64,000 nucleotides of DNA from Alphaproteobacteria bacterium (lineage in GTDB: Bacteria > Myxococcota_A > UBA796 > CAJQPC01): positions 678,501 to 742,500 of the forward strand of contig JACKEV010000006.1 of assembly GCA_020632795.1 (NCBI GenBank). The letters run 5' to 3'. The notes below the pieces were generated by a model. It searched no databases. It was not told the origin of the DNA and was given only the letters and a program-made list of their open reading frames with translations. Positions 61,200-64,000 of the stretch are shown here, one piece after another. The position numbers and the translations under genes were made by a program. The number at the start of each line of letters is the position of its first letter. The stretch's first letter is position 1.

Positions 61200-61829
61200 A
61201 TGAGCAATACACGGAGTCGCAAGGCCACAGAGCCCGGCGGAGTGACGTACTACACCACCTACCAGGTCTCGAAGATCCTTGGGGTCAGCCTGCCCACGGT
61301 CGTCAACTGGGTCAACTCCGGCAAGCTCAACGCCCACCGCACCCCCGGTGGCCACCGGCGGATCGCCCGGGGGGACCTCATCCTCTTCGCACGGGAGTAC
61401 AACTACCCCCTGTCTGACGACTTCCTCAACCAGTCCAGCGGGCGCCGACGCATCGTCATCGTCGACGACGAGCAGGACTTCTCGGACATGGTCCGCGACT
61501 ACCTCACCATCAAGGGCAAGTTCGACGTCCAGGTGGCAGACTCCGGCTTCCCCGCCGGGTTCATCGTGGCGCGCTTCAAACCCGACCTGATCCTGCTCGA
61601 CATCATGATGCCGGACATGGATGGGTTCGAAGTCCTGCGCATGCTCCGCGCGGGGCGGGACACCCAGCACATCCCGGTCATCGCCTGCACGGCCTATCGG
61701 GACGTCCAGATCGAGCGTCGCATCCAGGAAGAGGACTTCGACGGCTTCATCCAGAAGCCCCTCAAGCTCGACGAGCTGCTGAGCATGATCCAGGAGGCGC
61801 TGGGCCAGCCCCGCCGCGCTACGTCGTAG
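61200..61829 (+). CDS. MerR/excisionase-type HTH fused to a receiver domain
   Basis: 209 residues from ATG 61200. Residues about 18-68 are a MerR-like helix-turn-helix (YQVSKILGVSLPTVVNWVNSG, quoted in part, then 'AHRTPGGHRRIARGDL'). About 82-205 is a full receiver: IVIVDDEQDF, phospho-Asp about 133 in LILLDIMMPDMDG, Thr in IACTAYRD, Lys in IQKPLKLDEL. The order, DNA-binding domain first and receiver last, is the reverse of ordinary response regulators. It is probably controlled by the kinase upstream. The 3' end overlaps the converging XdhC gene by 11 bases. Confidence 0.9.
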   Translation: MSNTRSRKATEPGGVTYYTTYQVSKILGVSLPTVVNWVNSGKLNAHRTPGGHRRIARGDLILFAREYNYPLSDDFLNQSSGRRRIVIVDDEQDFSDMVRDYLTIKGKFDVQVADSGFPAGFIVARFKPDLILLDIMMPDMDGFEVLRMLRAGRDTQHIPVIACTAYRDVQIERRIQEEDFDGFIQKPLKLDELLSMIQEALGQPRRATS

Positions 61830-62661
61830 GCGCCTTCAGCCCTGGCGGGGTCGCCACCCCGTCGCCGCCGCGGGCGGGGAGGGGGATCTCGCTCATCGCG
61901 ACGGTGGGCGCGCTGTGTCCCCGGCGCACCCGCACCAGCTCAGCCGCGATCGACACCGCGATCTCAGCGGGGGTCTCCGCGCCGATGTCCAGGCCGATGG
62001 GCGCACACACCCGGGAGAACGCCGCCTCGTCCAGGCCAGCGGCCCGCAGGCGCACGAAGAACTTCGCGATCTTGGCCCGCGACCCGATCATGCCCAGGTA
62101 GCGGAACGGGCGCTCCAAGAGCCCCTGGAGCAGCGCCTGGTCGAGCTGGTGGCTGTGGGTGACGATGATGAGGAAGTCGCCCGGTTCGGTGGCCGGCAGC
62201 GCCCGGCCGGGGTCGCCGAGCACCCGCTCGCAGTCCGGGAAGCGCGCCTCGGTCAGCCACTCCTCGCGCTCGTCGTACACCGTGACGGTGAAGTCGAGCT
62301 GACGCAGCAGCGGGGCCAGCGCGCCCGCCACGTGCCCGGCGCCGAAGAGCCGGACGTGGTCCTGGGACGCCAGGTTCTCGATGTAGACCTCCATCGCGCC
62401 TCCACAGCACATGCCCAGATCGCGGGTGAGGTGGGCTTTGAGCCGCCCGTGGGTGCGGGCGTCGATGCACGCCACCGCCGCCTCGATGACCCGCCGCTCC
62501 CACTCCCCGCCGCCGATGGTCCCGACGATGTCGCCGTCCTCGTACACGAGCATGCGGGCGCTGGAGGCGCGGGGGGCGGAGCCGTCGACGCCGATGACCG
62601 TGCACAGCGCGGCCGGGCGGCCGTCTCGCATGGCGTCCAGGGCAGCGCGCAGAACGTGCAC
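61819..62661 (-). CDS. XdhC/CoxI-family molybdoenzyme maturation protein
   Basis: 280 residues. N-terminal XdhC-CoxI signature with GMCCGGAMEVYIE (the conserved Cys motif about residues 84-96), and a C-terminal Rossmann fold (VRLFGAGHVAGALAPLL, then GMIGSRAK). XdhC proteins bind sulfurated molybdenum cofactor and hand it to xanthine-dehydrogenase-type enzymes. No such enzyme gene is in this window, so the client is elsewhere. Standing alone is common for this family. Confidence 0.92.
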   Translation of the reverse strand: MHVLRAALDAMRDGRPAALCTVIGVDGSAPRASSARMLVYEDGDIVGTIGGGEWERRVIEAAVACIDARTHGRLKAHLTRDLGMCCGGAMEVYIENLASQDHVRLFGAGHVAGALAPLLRQLDFTVTVYDEREEWLTEARFPDCERVLGDPGRALPATEPGDFLIIVTHSHQLDQALLQGLLERPFRYLGMIGSRAKIAKFFVRLRAAGLDEAAFSRVCAPIGLDIGAETPAEIAVSIAAELVRVRRGHSAPTVAMSEIPLPARGGDGVATPPGLKAPTT

Positions 62662-62786
62662 GGCGGTTCACTCCAGCCGGGGTCGCGCCCTCCATAACCT
62701 GTGGCGAACCCGTCGCTGGCCCCGACCAGGGGAGCGGGCTAACGGGGGCGCTCAAACGGCCCGTCAGGGCGGTGAAGGAGCACCTG

Positions 62787-64000
<1,214 letters not shown>

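Overview
The window is a 64 kb piece of a very GC-rich (about 70 % by eye), densely packed bacterial chromosome. Gene content points to a Myxococcota-like (former Deltaproteobacteria) organism, although no rRNA is present to prove it. The clues are many small lipoproteins with Asp/Thr/Gly/Glu-rich linkers, a bacterial Ser/Thr kinase, two FHA proteins, two PilT-type ATPases, an NtrC-type regulator, many two-component proteins, and heavy use of GTG starts and 1-4 bp stop/start overlaps. No stretch longer than 300 bases lacks a gene; the longest gap is about 250 bp, between prs and the L25 gene. There is no insertion sequence, prophage, CRISPR array or rRNA; one tRNA-Gln is present.

Layout. 1-7653: four tandem paralogous leucine-rich-repeat surface lipoproteins, the first cut by the window edge. 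7799-12634: a three-gene set of HEAT-PilT fusion, PilT and FHA protein. 12669-18188 (minus strand): a small lipoprotein, an Rpn/YhgA-type nuclease, then an operon of membrane protein, OmpR-type regulator, histidine kinase and formylglycine-enzyme-fold lipoprotein. 18304-20796: a propeller-like lipoprotein and a sulfatase-fold enzyme with Thr at the nucleophile position. 20818-27353 (minus strand): an unrecognised pair of proteins and a STAND/TPR regulator whose P-loop has lost its lysine. 27460-34946: a tightly packed run of six genes comprising a ROK-like protein, a HAD/APP1-like protein, a small helical protein, a sigma-54 response regulator, a TPR-sensor histidine kinase and a lone receiver. 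This is the best candidate for an undescribed signalling system.

34927-50715: mixed metabolic, surface and regulatory genes. These are an acetyltransferase, an Xaa-Pro aminopeptidase, a CehA/McbA-type PHP lipoprotein divergent from a porin, a Ser/Thr kinase, a phosphoglycerate-dehydrogenase-like enzyme, a NYN-LOTUS protein, and a MoxR/VWA/TPR-lipoprotein set. 50795-57845: a housekeeping block of tRNA-Gln, prs, L25, pth, a membrane pyrophosphatase, rpsF, rplI and dnaB. rpsR is missing from its usual place between rpsF and rplI. 57842-61829: a small membrane protein, an acidic FHA protein with 21 consecutive glutamates, a histidine kinase with a receiver-like N-terminus, and a MerR-type HTH fused to a receiver. 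61819-64000: an XdhC-family protein and guaA, which runs off the right edge.

How the genes work together. Signal transduction dominates, with three histidine kinases, four receiver proteins, one Ser/Thr kinase, two phosphothreonine-reading FHA proteins and one STAND regulator. Several appear in units that look translationally coupled. Functions are assigned from motifs read by eye; no database search was run.
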